Source of the DNA: Pseudomonadota bacterium
Lineage (GTDB): Bacteria; Pseudomonadota; Gammaproteobacteria; Steroidobacterales; Steroidobacteraceae
NCBI GenBank assembly: GCA_021787615.1
Contig: JAJYLP010000003.1
Span: 37,812 to 101,811, forward strand
Direction: 5' to 3'
Length of the DNA stretch: 64,000 bases
Positions 9,511-19,052 of this stretch are shown in pieces. Made by a program: the position numbers and the translations under genes. Below the pieces are notes generated by a model that did not search any database, had not been told where the DNA came from, and saw only the letters and a program-made list of their open reading frames with translations. How positions within the stretch are numbered: the first letter of the stretch is position 1; every line of letters starts with the position of its first letter.

Positions 9511-10581
9511 TCAGGATTGCGGAACCGGCGTCGCCGGGGCTTCGTTGGATCGGTAACAGGCCTCGACCAGCGCCATGGTATGCCAGGCGTCCTCGACCGA
9601 AGTCCGCAGCGTCTCGTCCTCGCCGCTCGCAAAGCGCTGAACGTTGGACATCGTGCCGATGAAGGCATCCGGAAACCACGCGCCCTCGAGCGGCACCGCC
9701 TGCCAGGGACCGCCGCGCGGGGCGATCCACAGCTCATCGGGCTCGCCGCGCGGATAGTCGAGCAGCAGGCCGAGTTTCACGAGCGCCGCGCCGCGCTCCC
9801 CTTCGATACGCAGCGTCGCATCCTGGAATCGCCGGCCGAAATCGTGGTGATGATTGATCGAGAGCGTCACCCGGCGCTCCGGCCCGTAATCGAGGATCGC
9901 AGAGGTGCGCGTCTGCGCCAGCGCGCTGCCCGGATAGTGATACGTGCGGGCCAGCACGCCGCGCGGCTCGCCGGCGAGCGCGCGAATGGTGTCCAGATAA
10001 TGAATGGAATGCGAGACGATTTCGACGCGGCGGTTGGGGATCAGATGCGGGAACAGCTCCCAGGGCGTCACCAGGCTCAGGCGCACCTCGATGTCGATCA
10101 GCCGCCCGAGGAGACCGCGCTCCTGGGCGGCCGCGACGGCCTCCATCATCGGGGCGAAACGCAGTTGAAAGTTCACGGCGGCGGCGAGACGCCGCTCGCG
10201 ACAGACCGCGCGGATGGCGCTGGCCTGCGCGAGATCGAGGCCGAGGGGCTTCTGGATGAGCACCGCCGAGCCGGGCTTGAGGGCCGCGAGAATGGCGCGG
10301 TGCGCCACCGGCGGGGCGCCGATATCGAAGATGCAGCCTTCGGCGGCGGCCGCTTCTTCCAGGGACCCATACACCGGCTCGATTCCCCAGCGGCTGGCCG
10401 TAGCGCGCGCTTTGTCGGCATCGACGTCGTAGACGCCCGCCACCGCGAAGCCGGCCTTGCGGTAGGCCGGCAGGTGCGCGTCGTTGACGATGCCGCCGGT
10501 GCCGATGATGACGATCGGTTGGGGCGCGCTCGGCAGGGGATGGCGCTGGCGCAGGCCCGATACGTTCCACTCGGCGCTCAT
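9511..10581 (-). CDS. Gfo/Idh/MocA-family oxidoreductase
   Basis: VIIGTGGIVNDAHLPAYRKAGFAVAGVYDVD Rossmann N-terminus; IQKPLGLDLAQA (EKP-like motif). Confidence 0.88.
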   Translation of the reverse strand: MSAEWNVSGLRQRHPLPSAPQPIVIIGTGGIVNDAHLPAYRKAGFAVAGVYDVDADKARATASRWGIEPVYGSLEEAAAAEGCIFDIGAPPVAHRAILAALKPGSAVLIQKPLGLDLAQASAIRAVCRERRLAAAVNFQLRFAPMMEAVAAAQERGLLGRLIDIEVRLSLVTPWELFPHLIPNRRVEIVSHSIHYLDTIRALAGEPRGVLARTYHYPGSALAQTRTSAILDYGPERRVTLSINHHHDFGRRFQDATLRIEGERGAALVKLGLLLDYPRGEPDELWIAPRGGPWQAVPLEGAWFPDAFIGTMSNVQRFASGEDETLRTSVEDAWHTMALVEACYRSNEAPATPVPQS

Positions 10582-11768
10582 GCGATGAGCACCTCGAGAC
10601 GCCGCTGCGCCTCATCCAGCAGCGCGCGGCTCGACTCATCCGTGTCGAGCGCGCGCGCGAGCAGCTCATCGATCACCCGCGAGACCTCCGCGAGTCGCGG
10701 ATGCAGGGGCAGTTCCCGGGCGTGCTCGTGCAGCGCATCCAGCTTGTGATAGAAGGGGACCCGGCGGTTGACCTCCTCGTCCGACCAGGTGGAGCGACGC
10801 ACGCCGATCGCACCCTCGAGTGTGGTCACTTTGTCCATGGGGGCCGTCGCGACGTGCCGCAGGAAGTCCCAGGCGAGCGCCTTCTGGCGCGAGCCCGAGG
10901 CGAGCGCGACGACCCAATAGACGTTCAGCGAGACGCTGCGCCCGCCTGGTCCCTGCGGCAGCGGCGCGACCTCCACGCGGCCCTTGACCCGGCTCTCGGC
11001 CCAGGTCTCGGCGAGCGCCGCGAAGCCGAACCAGTTGGCCATCAGCGCCACCTTGCCGGCGCAGAACAGCAGGCCCGCCTTGACGCTGTCGAGCTCGCGC
11101 GCCCCCGGCGCGATCGCTGCTCCGTCGCGCGCGAGGCGGCGCAGAAAATCAAGTGCCGCCTCCGCCTCGCCCGTGCGCAGCTGGGGCCGCGCACCCGGGC
11201 CGAAGGGCTCGCCGCCGCGCGACCAGACATGGATGCAGAAGTCGTAAAAGCCGTTGTGTCCGTCGGGATAAAGTGCGAGGGTCGTGCCATACACATTCTG
11301 CGCGGGAGCCTGCAGCCGCCGCGCGGCGGCATGGAATGCCTCCCAGGTGCGCGGCACCTCGAGTCCGACCGCCTGCAGCAGGTCCTTGCGGTAGATGAGG
11401 CACTGCGGACCGTCGTGGTACGGCAGCCCCCAGAACCCGCCGGCGAAATCCTGCAGCGTCACGAGCGAGCGGCTCCAGGCCGCAGGGAAGTCGGCGATCG
11501 GCGCGCGCGCCAGATGCGGGCGCAGATTCTCGATCAGGCCGGCCGCTTGCGCCTCGGCGAGCCAGTCAGTCGAGAGGAAGGCCAGATCGATCGAGCCGTC
11601 GCCGAGACCGCCCGCAGCGAACAACCGCGCATGCAGATCGTTCAGCTCCAGGGCCTCGATCTCGAGGCTGGGCGCCTCGCCGCGCGCGCGCGCGAAATCC
11701 GCGAACTGCCGGCGGATGGCGCTCTCGAACGGGTCAAACCTGCGGACCGCTATGCGGACTGCTCGCAC
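10578..11768 (-). CDS. Family 1 solute-binding-protein-like protein without signal peptide
   Basis: SBP fold pattern (GFWGLPYHDGPQCLIYRKDLLQAVGLEVPRTWEAFHAAARRL); N-terminus MRAVRIAVRRFDPFE has no hydrophobic signal; 4-bp overlap with the downstream gene. Confidence 0.75.
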   Translation of the reverse strand: MRAVRIAVRRFDPFESAIRRQFADFARARGEAPSLEIEALELNDLHARLFAAGGLGDGSIDLAFLSTDWLAEAQAAGLIENLRPHLARAPIADFPAAWSRSLVTLQDFAGGFWGLPYHDGPQCLIYRKDLLQAVGLEVPRTWEAFHAAARRLQAPAQNVYGTTLALYPDGHNGFYDFCIHVWSRGGEPFGPGARPQLRTGEAEAALDFLRRLARDGAAIAPGARELDSVKAGLLFCAGKVALMANWFGFAALAETWAESRVKGRVEVAPLPQGPGGRSVSLNVYWVVALASGSRQKALAWDFLRHVATAPMDKVTTLEGAIGVRRSTWSDEEVNRRVPFYHKLDALHEHARELPLHPRLAEVSRVIDELLARALDTDESSRALLDEAQRRLEVLIA

Positions 11769-12573
11769 CGCGCACCTCCTCTTCGGGCTTCAGCCCGGCG
11801 TGCACCGCGATCACGTCGGCACAGGCCTTCAGCGCCGGAAGCATGCTCTCCAGACTCGGCCCGCTCTTTTCCTTCAGCGTGGCAATGGTCAGGGCCGCCT
11901 TGATGGAGGAGCCGGGCGAGCCGACCGGCACGCCCAGATCAAGTCCACCGACGAACCGCTCGCCCTCGGAGCGCTCGTAACCGCGCGCGCGGATCGCCGC
12001 GAGGCGCTTCATGAACTGCGCGCGGGCGGCGGGCTTCTCGCGGCGCCATTCGAGCTCGTGGGTGAGCAGCTCCTCGCAGTCCTCGGCATCCATGTTCGCG
12101 AGCAGTACGCGCCCCGAAGTGGTGTGCATGGGCGAGTGCTGCGAGCCGACTTCGACCGACAGGCGAAACGGCCTCGGGCTCTCTTCCTGGGCCAGCACCA
12201 GCACGCGCTCGCGGTGCAGCACGGACAGGTGGCACGACTCGCGCAGGTCCTCGGCGAGCCCGCGCATCAGCGGCTGTGCGGCCTTCAGGAGCACCTCGTA
12301 GGGCGAGTGAGTCCGCGACAGCTCGAACAGCTTCAGCGTCAGCGAATACGCGCCCGTGTTGGGCTCGCGCCTGAGATAACCGCGGCTCTCCAGGCAGGCG
12401 AGCATACGAAAGATCTCCCCGGCCTGGCGGTTCAGGACGCGCGCCAGCTGCGCCTGGGTGAGCGGCACGGCCTGGTCGGACAGGTATTCCAGGACATCGA
12501 GGCCCTTCTCCAGCGCCGGCACGGAGTACTTGGAGCGACGCTCCTCGAGACTGAGCAGCTTATCATTCGTCAT
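11734..12573 (-). CDS. IclR-family transcriptional regulator
   Basis: SVPALEKGLDVLEYLSDQAVPLTQAQLARVLNRQAGEIFRMLACLESRGYLRR. Confidence 0.9.
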   Translation of the reverse strand: MTNDKLLSLEERRSKYSVPALEKGLDVLEYLSDQAVPLTQAQLARVLNRQAGEIFRMLACLESRGYLRREPNTGAYSLTLKLFELSRTHSPYEVLLKAAQPLMRGLAEDLRESCHLSVLHRERVLVLAQEESPRPFRLSVEVGSQHSPMHTTSGRVLLANMDAEDCEELLTHELEWRREKPAARAQFMKRLAAIRARGYERSEGERFVGGLDLGVPVGSPGSSIKAALTIATLKEKSGPSLESMLPALKACADVIAVHAGLKPEEEVRGASSPHSGPQV

Positions 12574-12588
12574 GTAACCTCCTTCAGC

Positions 12589-13620
12589 TCAGAGGACGGC
12601 TGGCTGGGATTGTGCCTGATGCGCATCCGGCGCGCCGGGCGGCGGGCCCGCGCGGCGGCGCGGCGCGCGCCGACGCCCCCCCACCGTGTAGATTGCGGCG
12701 GCCGCGATCAGCACGCTCCCTTCGATCAGGCCCTGATAGTTCGCGCCGAGGTTCAGCACATTGAAGCCGTTGGTCAGGGTGTACAGCACGAGCGCTCCGG
12801 CGACGGTCTTGAGCACACTGCCGGCGCCGCCGAAGAGCGATGTGCCGCCGAGGATCGCCGCTGCGATCACCGTCAGCTCCTCGCCCTGCAGGGCAGTCGG
12901 GTTCATGGCGCCGAACCGCGAGGCGTACAGGACGCCGGCGAAACCCGCCGCGAGGGCCGAAAGGACGAACGCGCCGAGCTTGTAGCCGCGCACGTTGATG
13001 CCCGCGAGCCGCGCCGCCTCCGGACTTCCGCCCGCGGCATAGAGGCGCCGCCCCGCTGTGGTGAAGCGCAGCAGCAGCCAGGCGAGCAGCGTGAAGCCCG
13101 CCATGTACAGAATCGGCAGCGGCAGACCCGCGGCGCGCCCGCTCTCGAAGCTCGTCATGGCCGCGAGCGCCGCGGGCGTGCCGACCATGAGCGAGCGGCC
13201 GTCGGTGAGCACCAGCACCAGACCCCGGATCGCGGTGAGCGTGCCCAGCGTGACGATGAAGGCGTTGATGCCGACGAGCTCGACCATCACCCCGTTGAGC
13301 ACTCCCACCGCCCCGGCGGTGGCGAGCGAGACAGCCATCGCGGCCCAGAAGCCGACGTGATCGATCACCAGGATGTTGACGGCCGCGGCCAGCGCGGCGA
13401 CCGAGGCCACCGAGAGGTCGAAGTTGCCCGTGATCAGCACCACGGTCATGGCCACACCCATGATGGCGACCGGCGCGGTCTGATAGAGGATGTTGGTGAG
13501 GTTGACGGGGCTGAGATAGCTCGGCCGGCCGAGCACGGCGGTGATCGCGGTCAGCGCGGCCACCAGCAGCGCCAGCGCGTAGTAGACGCCCGCCTCGCGC
13601 AGGCCCAGCATGCGTCGCAT
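12589..13620 (-). CDS. Sugar ABC transporter permease (RbsC-like)
   Basis: TM protein; VGINAFIVTLGTLTAIRGLVLVLTDG, RLYAAGGSPEAARLAGINVRGYK typical of BPD_transp_2. Confidence 0.92.
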   Translation of the reverse strand: MRRMLGLREAGVYYALALLVAALTAITAVLGRPSYLSPVNLTNILYQTAPVAIMGVAMTVVLITGNFDLSVASVAALAAAVNILVIDHVGFWAAMAVSLATAGAVGVLNGVMVELVGINAFIVTLGTLTAIRGLVLVLTDGRSLMVGTPAALAAMTSFESGRAAGLPLPILYMAGFTLLAWLLLRFTTAGRRLYAAGGSPEAARLAGINVRGYKLGAFVLSALAAGFAGVLYASRFGAMNPTALQGEELTVIAAAILGGTSLFGGAGSVLKTVAGALVLYTLTNGFNVLNLGANYQGLIEGSVLIAAAAIYTVGGRRRAPRRRAGPPPGAPDAHQAQSQPAVL

Positions 13621-13637
13621 CGATCCCCCCGAACCCG

Positions 13638-15170
13638 TCACTGTAATGTTTCCGGCCGGCGCAGCCCGGCAGCGGCGCCGCGGGCGGCTCCGGCGGCGAG
13701 CCGTATCAGCTCTGCCTCGTCGGTTTGCGCGGCGAGGCGTTCCGCCACGATCGCGCCCTCGCGCATCACGAGGATGCGGTCGGCCTCCTCGAGCAGCAGT
13801 TTCAGCTCCGAGTCGACCAGGATGACCGCCACCCCGGAGGCGGCGAGCGCCCGGACCTGATCGAGGATTTCCGCCTTGGCGCCGACGTCGATCCCCGCGG
13901 TCGGCTCGTCGAGCAGCAGCAGCCGCGTCGGTCCGCACAGCCAGCGGGCGATGCTCACCTTTTGGGCGTTGCCGCCGGAGAGGTCCCCGACCGCCGCATC
14001 GAGGTCGCGCGTCTTGATCAGCAGGCGCCTGACGGCCCCGGCCGCGGCCTCGCGCTCGAGCCGCGCCTGCGGGAACACGCCCCAGCGCGAAAAACGCACC
14101 AGATGCGCGAGCGTCATGTTCTGCCACAGCGGCAGGCCGGGCACCAGCGCCTGCGCGGCCCGATCCTCGGGCACCAAGGCGACCCCGGCGCGCACCGCGG
14201 CGATCGGGGAGCGCGGCAGGGTCCGGCCGAGCAGGCGCACCGCGCCGCGGGCGTCGCGGTCAGCGCCGAAGACCGCATGGAGCAGCTCGCTGCGTCCCGA
14301 GCCGAGAAACCCGGCGATCCCGAGCACCTCGCCGGCGCGCACGCTGAAGGTGCACGGCGCCAGATGTCCGGGCGAGCGCAGCGCGTCGATCTCGGCAACG
14401 ACCTCGGCGCCGGCACACGCGGCCGCTCTGGCAGTCCGATGTATCGCGCGCCCGGCGATCGCGGCCGCGATTGCAGCTTCATCGACCGCTGCGGTCTCGG
14501 CGCTCATCACCACGGCGCCGTCGCGCAGCACGGTCAGCGCGCCGGTCAGCGCCAGCGCTTCGTCGAGAAAGTGGGTCACGAACAGCACCGTGCGGCCCTC
14601 GGCGGCGAGTCGGCGGATCGCGCGGTGCACGAGCTGCCGCTCGGGGGCGGCGAGCGAGGCGGTCGGCTCGTCCATGACGATGAGCTGCGCATCGGCCGCG
14701 AGCGCCTGCAGAATGCCGACCATCTGCCGCTCGCCGATCGCGAGCGCCGCGACCGGCGTCTCGGCGGGCAGGTGATAGCCGATCGAGTCCATCAGCCGCG
14801 ACAGCCGCCGGCGCTCCTCGCGCCCGCGCCGCCAGTATCCGCGCTGCCCGAGAAATACGTTCTCCAGCACCGACAGCGCGCCGACCAGGGGAATCTGCTG
14901 GTGCAGCGTGGCGATGCCGGCCGCGCGCGCGCGCGCCGGATGCGGCCACTGCACCGCCGCGCCACGCCAGCGGATGGTGCCGGCGGTGGCCGGCGTGGCC
15001 CCGCAGAGGATGCGGATGAGGGTCGACTTGCCCGCGCCGTTGGCCCCGAGCAGGCCGTGCACGGTCCCGGGGTCGACCGAGAGATCTACGCCGCGCAGCG
15101 CGGCGGTGCCGTTGGGATAGATCTTTGCCAGGCGTTCGAGCGAAAGCAGCGGTTGGGCGGCGCTCGACAT
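13638..15170 (-). CDS. Sugar ABC transporter ATP-binding protein, duplicated ABC domains (RbsA/MglA-like)
   Basis: Walker A GANGAGKSTLIRIL, IGERQMVGI, DEPTAS; second signature SGGNAQKVSIARWL. Confidence 0.94.
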   Translation of the reverse strand: MSSAAQPLLSLERLAKIYPNGTAALRGVDLSVDPGTVHGLLGANGAGKSTLIRILCGATPATAGTIRWRGAAVQWPHPARARAAGIATLHQQIPLVGALSVLENVFLGQRGYWRRGREERRRLSRLMDSIGYHLPAETPVAALAIGERQMVGILQALAADAQLIVMDEPTASLAAPERQLVHRAIRRLAAEGRTVLFVTHFLDEALALTGALTVLRDGAVVMSAETAAVDEAAIAAAIAGRAIHRTARAAACAGAEVVAEIDALRSPGHLAPCTFSVRAGEVLGIAGFLGSGRSELLHAVFGADRDARGAVRLLGRTLPRSPIAAVRAGVALVPEDRAAQALVPGLPLWQNMTLAHLVRFSRWGVFPQARLEREAAAGAVRRLLIKTRDLDAAVGDLSGGNAQKVSIARWLCGPTRLLLLDEPTAGIDVGAKAEILDQVRALAASGVAVILVDSELKLLLEEADRILVMREGAIVAERLAAQTDEAELIRLAAGAARGAAAGLRRPETLQ

Positions 15171-15177
15171 GAACGGC

Positions 15178-16140
15178 TCACCACTGCGCCCGGCAGTCGC
15201 GGACGTTCGCCCGGGTGATACCGGGGGTCCGGTACGTGATGAACGCCGCGCGCAGGGGTTTCTTGCCCGTGACGTCGCCGTAGAGCGCATCGAAAGCGAG
15301 CGCGCCGAGCTCCACGGGCTTGTAGCACACTGTGCCGTCGATGCGTCCCGCCTCGAGCGAGAGCACGGCCAGGCGCGAACCGCCGATGCCGATCAGCTTC
15401 GCGTGCGAACCGGCGGAGCGCACCGCGCGGGCGCAGCCGACCGCCATGTCGTCGGCCTCGTTGAAGAAGAGCTCGACGTTGGGATGCGCCTCGAGGATGT
15501 TCTGACAGGCCACGTCCGCATCCTCCGTGCGCCAGTAGCCGGGCTGCGTCGCGACGATCCGGTAGCGCACGTGCGCCGCGCGCAGTGCCTGTTTGAATCC
15601 GTCCTCGCGCTGCAGAACTTCCGGGAATCCGGGCGCGCCCTGGATGACGGCGATGTGCGCGATGCGACCCCGCGGCAGCAGCCGGGCGGCCAGCCGGCCG
15701 GCCTCGCGGCCCGCGGCGGTCTCATTCTGGGTGACCAGGGCCACGAGCTGCGGATAGACCTCGCGCAGCGGCCGCCGGCGCGGGTTGCCGACCTGCGAGC
15801 CCACCGCCACGACGGGGATGCCGGCGCGCGCCGCGTGGTTCACCCAGCTCTCGGCGATGACCGAATCGAGCGGCATGAGCACAATGCCGTTGACCCGCTC
15901 GGCGATCAGGTCCTGCAGATCGTTCGCCTGTTTCTGCACGCGGTTCTGGGCATCGAGGACGATGGCCTGGACGCCCGCGCGGGCGGCCGCCTGCTGGAAG
16001 CCTTTGGCGATGGCCGCGGCGAACGGATAGCTCAGCCCGGCGCTCGAGAGGCCGAAGCGCAGCGGCGCAGCGGCCGCCCCCTGCGCGAGCAACACCCCGC
16101 ACAGGGTCGCCGCAACTGCCGTGGCGCGCCCGGTGCTCAC
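15178..16140 (-). CDS. Periplasmic sugar-binding protein (RbsB-like), with signal peptide
   Basis: MSTGRATAVAATLCGVLLAQGAAAAPLRFGLSSAGLSYPF; Peripla_BP_4-like pattern. Confidence 0.88.
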   Translation of the reverse strand: MSTGRATAVAATLCGVLLAQGAAAAPLRFGLSSAGLSYPFAAAIAKGFQQAAARAGVQAIVLDAQNRVQKQANDLQDLIAERVNGIVLMPLDSVIAESWVNHAARAGIPVVAVGSQVGNPRRRPLREVYPQLVALVTQNETAAGREAGRLAARLLPRGRIAHIAVIQGAPGFPEVLQREDGFKQALRAAHVRYRIVATQPGYWRTEDADVACQNILEAHPNVELFFNEADDMAVGCARAVRSAGSHAKLIGIGGSRLAVLSLEAGRIDGTVCYKPVELGALAFDALYGDVTGKKPLRAAFITYRTPGITRANVRDCRAQW

Positions 16141-16159
16141 GCGCTCGGCCCGCGGCGTG

Positions 16160-16612
16160 TCATGCCAGTGCCTCGCGCCGCTCGACCAGATACAGGTGTT
16201 CGCAGGCGAGGACGGTCTGGCCGTCCTGGTTGGCGATTTCGACCTGTTCCACGATGATGCCGTGCGTCTTGTGCTTGGGATGGTCGCGCCGGCCGCTGAT
16301 GCGAGCGGTCACCGTGAGAGTATCGCCGATGAACACCGGGCGGATGAAGCGCACGCGATCGTACCCATACGACATCGCTCTGGGGTTGATGGTGCTGGCG
16401 GTCATCCCGATGCCGATGCTCAGCACCAGCGTGCCGTGGGCAATACGCCGCTTGAAGGGCTGCTGCGCGCACCACTGCGCGTCCATGTGGTGCGGGAACA
16501 AATCCCCGGTCTGGCCCGCGTGTATCACGATGTCCGCTTCGGTGAGCGTGCGGCCGAACGTGCGCCGCTCGGCGCCGATCTCATAATCCTCGAAGTACTG
16601 CTCGACGATCAT
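16160..16612 (-). CDS. MaoC-family (hotdog) hydratase/dehydratase
   Basis: [37 protein letters not shown] ... [12 protein letters not shown]. Confidence 0.88.
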   Translation of the reverse strand: MIVEQYFEDYEIGAERRTFGRTLTEADIVIHAGQTGDLFPHHMDAQWCAQQPFKRRIAHGTLVLSIGIGMTASTINPRAMSYGYDRVRFIRPVFIGDTLTVTARISGRRDHPKHKTHGIIVEQVEIANQDGQTVLACEHLYLVERREALA

Positions 16613-17817
16613 GCCGGCTCCCCAGGCGAGTCGAGCCCGAAGCGGCGCAGGATCTCGTCGGTGTCGCGGCCGAGCGGCGGGGCGCCGCGCGAGGCGCCGA
16701 GCACCGTCCCGTCGATGCGGATCGGGCAGCGCGTCGTGCGCAGCCTGCCGTGATCGCCGTCGCGGATCTCCTGCGTCAGCGCAAGCGCCGCAAAACCCTC
16801 GTGCTCGAGCAGCTCGGGCCAGGTGAGCACCTCGGCGCACCACACGTCGGCCGGCTCGAGGATCGCCAGCCAGTGCGCGGTCGGCTGGGCGGCGAGGTGC
16901 GCCGCGAGTGCGGTCTTGATCCGGGCCCGCTCGGTGAACCAGCGATCCGGATCGGTGTAGGCCCGCAGCGGCTCGCAGCCGATGAGCGCCCCGAGCCGGT
17001 CGATCGGGGCCATGGCGACCGCGAGATAGCCGTCGGCGGTCTGATAGATGCCGTACGGCGCGCCGAGGTACACGCTGGCGTTGTTGACTGCATCGCGGGC
17101 CGGCTGCTCGCCCTCGCCGTTGAGAAACGCGGTGAACTGCTCGAACTGCATGTCGATGGCGGATTCGAACAGGCTCACGTCCACCCGTCCGCCCTTTCCG
17201 GTGCGCCCGCGCCGCACCAGCAGCGCGAGCACCCCCTGGCACAGGTGCGCGCCGGCCATCAGGTCGGCGATGGACACGCCCATGGGCACCGGCCCTTGGG
17301 CGGCATCGCCCGAGAGCCAGGCCAGTCCCGAGATGGCCTGAACGAGCAGGTCCTGCCCCGGCTTCGTGCGCCAGGGCCCTTCGGTACCGTAGCCGGTGAT
17401 AGCCGCGTAGATCAGGCTCGGGTTCAGGGCCGCCACCGTGGCGTAGCCGAGGCCGAGGCGGTCCATGACGCCTGGGCGGAAATTGTGCACCATCACGTCG
17501 GCGCGCCGGATCAGCGCCTTGACCCGCGCCAGATCGGTGGGATTCTTCAGATCCGCGGCGAAGCTTGCCTTATTGCGGTTGATGGTATGAAAGAGCGCGC
17601 TGTCCCCGCCGAAAGACTGATCGGCGAGATAGAGACGGCGGGACAGATCTCCCCCCTGTGGACGCTCCACCTTGATGACCTCGGCACCGAGATCCGCCAG
17701 CCGCAGGCAACAGGAAGGCCCGGCTAGAAACTGGCTGAAATCCAGTACCAGCACCCCCTCCAGCGGTCGCTCCGCGGTCGTCCCCGGCGCGTCGCGGTCC
17801 GCGTGCGCTGTCTTCAA
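16609..17817 (-). CDS. CaiB/BaiF-family CoA-transferase
   Basis: [57 protein letters not shown]; 4-bp overlap with MaoC gene. Confidence 0.93.
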   Translation of the reverse strand: MKTAHADRDAPGTTAERPLEGVLVLDFSQFLAGPSCCLRLADLGAEVIKVERPQGGDLSRRLYLADQSFGGDSALFHTINRNKASFAADLKNPTDLARVKALIRRADVMVHNFRPGVMDRLGLGYATVAALNPSLIYAAITGYGTEGPWRTKPGQDLLVQAISGLAWLSGDAAQGPVPMGVSIADLMAGAHLCQGVLALLVRRGRTGKGGRVDVSLFESAIDMQFEQFTAFLNGEGEQPARDAVNNASVYLGAPYGIYQTADGYLAVAMAPIDRLGALIGCEPLRAYTDPDRWFTERARIKTALAAHLAAQPTAHWLAILEPADVWCAEVLTWPELLEHEGFAALALTQEIRDGDHGRLRTTRCPIRIDGTVLGASRGAPPLGRDTDEILRRFGLDSPGEPA

Positions 17818-17858
17818 CCGAACTCCTCGCGTATAGTTTGCAGATAAATGCTATGTTC

Positions 17859-17877
17859 GTTGACAAACGGTGTCAAC
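17859..17877. promoter_or_regulatory. Perfect 7-bp inverted repeat gttgaca-aacgg-tgtcaac, candidate operator in a divergent promoter region
   Basis: Direct reading of sequence between divergent genes 17817(-) and 17916(+). Confidence 0.55.
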
Positions 17878-17915
17878 TCGACGGCGGGACGCCGGACGGA
17901 CGAGGGGGATGGGCG

Positions 17916-19052
17916 ATGCGCAAAGACCGCGCGATCCTGCTGCGGGGCATGACCTGGGATCACCCGCGCGGCTACGGGCCGCTCGCGGCCTGCTCGGCCG
18001 CCTGGCTCGGGCGCACCGGGGCGCGGATCGAGTGGGAGCGGCGCTCGCTGCAGGATTTCGAGTCCTTTCCGGTGGCCGAGCTGGCCGCCCGCTACGACCT
18101 GATCGTCATCGACCACCCGCACGTCGGGCAGGTGACGCGCGAGGGCTGCCTGATACCGCTCGATGCGGTCCTCGATGCGGACGATCCGGCGCCCGCGGCG
18201 GTCGGGGCTTCGCTCTCAAGCTACCGCTGGGAGGGTCTGCTCTGGGCGCTGCCCATCGACGCGGCGGCACAGGTTCAGGCGTGGCGGCCGGACCGTCTGA
18301 GCGCCCCGCCCGCCGACTGGCCGGCTGTGCTCGAGCTGGCGGCGGCCGGCGCGGTACAGTGTCCGCTGCGTCCGCCGCACAATCTGATGGCGCTGTTCAC
18401 GCTGTGCGGACTGGCCGGACATCCGGCCCGAGCGAGCGGCGGGGAGCTGTTCGAGCCGGCGGCGGGGCGTGAGGCCTATGAACGTCTGCGGGAGCTCGTC
18501 GCGCGAGTCGATCCGTTGTGCGCTGAACAGGACCCGATCGCGGTGCTGGAGGGGATAGCGGCGCCGGACTCGGCCACCGCCTGCGTGCCCCTCGTTTATG
18601 GTTATGTCAGTTATTCCAGGCGCGGCGCCCCAGGGGCGCGCATCGCATTCGCGGATCTCGCGCCGCTCGCGCGCGGCGGCTCGTGCGCCGGCTCGGCGCT
18701 CGGCGGTACCGGCATCGCCGTCTCGGCGCGTTCCGCCGAGCGCACCGCCGCGATCGCCTTCGCCCGCTGGGTCGCAGGCCGCGAGGCGCAGTGCGGGCCG
18801 TATCTGGCCGGCGGCGGCCAGCCGGCGCACCGCGCCGCCTGGGACGATCCGGCCGCCAATGACGAGTCGCTCGGCTTCTACCGCAACACGCGCGCGACGC
18901 TCGAGGGCGCCTGGGTGCGCCCGCGTCACGTCGGCTACATGAGCTTCCAGGAAACCGCCGCGCGGCGCCTGCAGGCGGCGCTCGGCGCGCGGGAACCGGC
19001 CGCCGCAGTGATCACGGCGCTCAATCGACTGTATCTCGAGGCATCACCATGA
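17916..19052 (+). CDS. Second solute-binding-protein-like protein without signal peptide
   Basis: MRKDRAILLRGMTWDHPRGYGPLAACSAAW...; SBP-like WALPIDAAAQVQAWRPD; no N-terminal hydrophobic segment; ATGA overlap with the next gene. Confidence 0.65.
   Translation: MRKDRAILLRGMTWDHPRGYGPLAACSAAWLGRTGARIEWERRSLQDFESFPVAELAARYDLIVIDHPHVGQVTREGCLIPLDAVLDADDPAPAAVGASLSSYRWEGLLWALPIDAAAQVQAWRPDRLSAPPADWPAVLELAAAGAVQCPLRPPHNLMALFTLCGLAGHPARASGGELFEPAAGREAYERLRELVARVDPLCAEQDPIAVLEGIAAPDSATACVPLVYGYVSYSRRGAPGARIAFADLAPLARGGSCAGSALGGTGIAVSARSAERTAAIAFARWVAGREAQCGPYLAGGGQPAHRAAWDDPAANDESLGFYRNTRATLEGAWVRPRHVGYMSFQETAARRLQAALGAREPAAAVITALNRLYLEASP

Noticed and set aside
11395-13860. 821-aa plus-strand ORF
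   Set aside because: Lies antisense to well-supported IclR and ABC permease genes; low-complexity R/H/Q/D composition.
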